From positions 1-6,178 of the forward strand of contig JBLMYS010000240.1 in NCBI GenBank assembly GCA_050258415.1: a DNA stretch of 6,178 nt, in the 5' to 3' direction. Every line of letters begins with the position of its first letter. The first letter of the stretch is position 1. A program made the translations under genes and the position numbers. The DNA comes from JAAXKN01 sp050258415 (GTDB lineage Bacteria; Bacteroidota; Ignavibacteria; Ignavibacteriales; SURF-24). Below, one piece after another: positions 6,122 to 6,178 of the stretch. The notes under the pieces are model-generated. The model did no database searches, was not told the DNA's origin, and saw only the letters and a program-made list of their open reading frames with translations.

Positions 6122-6178
6122 ATGAACGTTCCGGAAAACTTAAAGTACACAAAAGACCATGAATGGATATCTGTAGAA
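6122..6178 (+). CDS. gcvH: Glycine cleavage system H protein, N-terminal fragment (partial, 3' end outside window)
   Basis: The first 19 codons encode MNVPENLKYTKDHEWISVE, which matches the highly typical GcvH opening (Met-x-x-Pro-x-x-Leu-x-Tyr-x-x-x-His-Glu-Trp). AGAGG at 6112-6116 is well placed before the ATG. GcvH carries a lipoyl group on a lysine further along the protein (outside this window) and shuttles the aminomethyl intermediate between the P, T and L proteins of glycine cleavage. In some bacteria it also serves as a hub for lipoyl transfer. It begins 14 bp after accC and is the fourth gene of the operon. The identification rests on a short but distinctive segment. Confidence 0.88.
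   Translation, partial: MNVPENLKYTKDHEWISVE

Noticed and set aside
1..6178. Search for a novel system such as a defence island, mobile element, CRISPR array or toxin-antitoxin pair
   Set aside because: No transposase, integrase, spacer array, inverted terminal repeats or small paired ORFs were seen. Gene content is housekeeping.

Overview
This looks like ordinary core-chromosome sequence from a bacterium of the Bacteroidota/Chlorobiota/Ignavibacteriota group, most likely an Ignavibacteria-like lineage. That placement is inferred from gene order (efp-accB-accC), protein style and moderate GC. It is not proven. Most genes have clear Shine-Dalgarno sites, and a classical -35/-10 promoter precedes efp. 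Both features argue against a typical Bacteroidia genome, where SD sites are scarce and promoters differ. All genes lie on the + strand.

Layout. Positions 1-137 hold the C-terminal end of a gene that fits diaminopimelate epimerase (dapF). A 100-residue ABM-like dimeric alpha/beta-barrel protein follows at 150-452. A 394-bp non-coding stretch (453-846) carries a hairpin terminator, two degenerate 16-bp repeats and a three-unit 13-bp palindromic tandem repeat. Next come a membrane-anchored TPR protein (847-1434) with a hairpin at its stop codon, a PHP-domain metal-dependent phosphoesterase (1534-2580), a tRNA-Arg(CCG) gene (2655-2728) and a second membrane-anchored TPR protein starting with GTG (2802-3488). 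A strong intrinsic terminator (3506-3540) closes this half.

The second half is a compact operon. A near-consensus sigma70 promoter (3630-3658) leads into efp (elongation factor P), accB (biotin carboxyl carrier protein), accC (biotin carboxylase, TTG start) and the first 19 codons of gcvH (glycine cleavage H protein). Gaps are only 13-28 bp and no terminator is visible between the genes. AccC carboxylates the biotin on AccB for malonyl-CoA synthesis. The carboxyltransferase subunits are not in the window. GcvH carries lipoyl in the glycine cleavage system, and EF-P relieves ribosome stalling at proline runs.

I see no mobile element, CRISPR array, phage gene or defence system, and nothing that amounts to a previously undescribed system. 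The most unusual elements are the small repeats at 481-512 and 581-619. The rest is recognisable housekeeping content with a few notable details, including non-ATG starts, an SD-less PHP gene and a shared operon for lysine-modified proteins.
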